Positions 63,841 to 64,000 of a DNA stretch of 64,000 nt are shown one piece after another; the stretch's first letter is position 1; each line of letters starts with the position of its first letter. This stretch comes from Streptomyces sp. TSRI0281 (GTDB lineage Bacteria > Actinomycetota > Actinomycetes > Streptomycetales > Streptomycetaceae). The translations under genes were made by a program, and so were the position numbers. The stretch spans positions 322,183 through 386,182 of the forward strand of contig NZ_LWLE01000003.1 of the NCBI RefSeq assembly GCF_001905125.1, in the 5' to 3' direction. The notes below the pieces were generated by a model. It did not search any database, was not told where the DNA came from, and saw only the letters and a program-made list of their open reading frames with translations.

Positions 63841-64000
63841 AAACGCAAGAACACGAAGGGAAGCGCCCGGAGGGCCCCGGTGAAACGGGACCGAAGGAAG
63901 CGTCCGTTCCTTGAGAACTCAACAGCGTGCCAAAAGTCAACGCCAGATATGTTGATACCCCGGCCTGCTTCGGCAGGTTGGTGGTTCCTTTGAAAGTCCT
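63841..64000 (+). ncRNA. Ribosomal RNA operon leader (precursor 5' end; the 16S gene lies just beyond)
   Basis: The sequence carries TTGAGAACTCAA (63911-63922), a conserved GCCAAAAGTCAACGCCAG run and a CCTGC-TTCG-GCAGG hairpin (63964-63977), followed by TTCCTTTGAAAGTCCT. These are the conserved leader and processing elements just before 16S rRNA in Streptomyces. The mature 16S start is not in the window. Confidence 0.85.

Overview
The window is a stretch of chromosome from a streptomycete-type actinomycete. It has very high G+C, many GTG starts, ATGA/GTGA overlaps between cofactor-pathway genes, an lsr2 gene, a sigE-cseA-cseB-cseC operon, disA next to radA, and the leader of a ribosomal RNA operon with tandem promoters at the right end. 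Most genes form a conserved housekeeping core. There is no prophage, insertion sequence, CRISPR array or tRNA gene that I can see.

Layout, left to right. (1) 1-6.1 kb: the 3' end of ftsH, folE, and a leftward set (lysyltransferase-like membrane protein, folP, NTF2-like protein, folB, folK, DUF3180 protein) for tetrahydrofolate synthesis. (2) 6.3-12.5 kb: a membrane-anchored esterase, a glycine-betaine/choline-type ABC importer with a divergent ATPase gene, and a coiled-coil protein. (3) 12.6-18.4 kb: a stand-alone NuoD-like complex I subunit translationally coupled to a MidA-type methyltransferase, a NarL-type two-component system and an ArsR-like regulator. (4) 18.5-25.4 kb: a PLP lyase and a pantothenate/NAD/CoA block (DUF2520 protein, panC, nadB, nadC, coaX). 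(5) 25.6-31.9 kb: small proteins, a BlaI-type regulator, an N-acetylglutamate-synthase-like GNAT, lsr2 and clpC with a likely ClgR operator. (6) 32.0-35.6 kb: a two-gene module of a small trypsin-co-occurring protein and a 1084-residue trypsin-NACHT-LRR-like protein, the best candidate for a biological conflict (antiphage) system here. (7) 36-45 kb: an M23 peptidase, a TetR/MFS pair sharing a long dyad operator, the sigE cell-envelope stress operon, mutY and an anchored Cys-containing protein. (8) 45-64 kb: a repeat-rich gap, disA, radA, a sigma-like/zinc-finger/transmembrane/BACON fusion, ppx, a sugar-phosphate-isomerase-like protein, TetR, ilvD, a Ser/Thr kinase with a PQQ-type propeller, SH3 and membrane proteins, an ABC-2 exporter, proC, a cysteine hydrolase, a GlxA-type regulator and the rRNA leader.

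The genes combine into a few themes: cofactor supply (folate, pantothenate/CoA, NAD), envelope-stress sensing (SigE/Cse, M23, MprF-like protein), genome and protein quality control (MutY, DisA, RadA, Lsr2, ClpC, FtsH) and one self-contained candidate defence locus. All starts were chosen by eye from ribosome-binding sites, overlaps and family length. No database search was possible.
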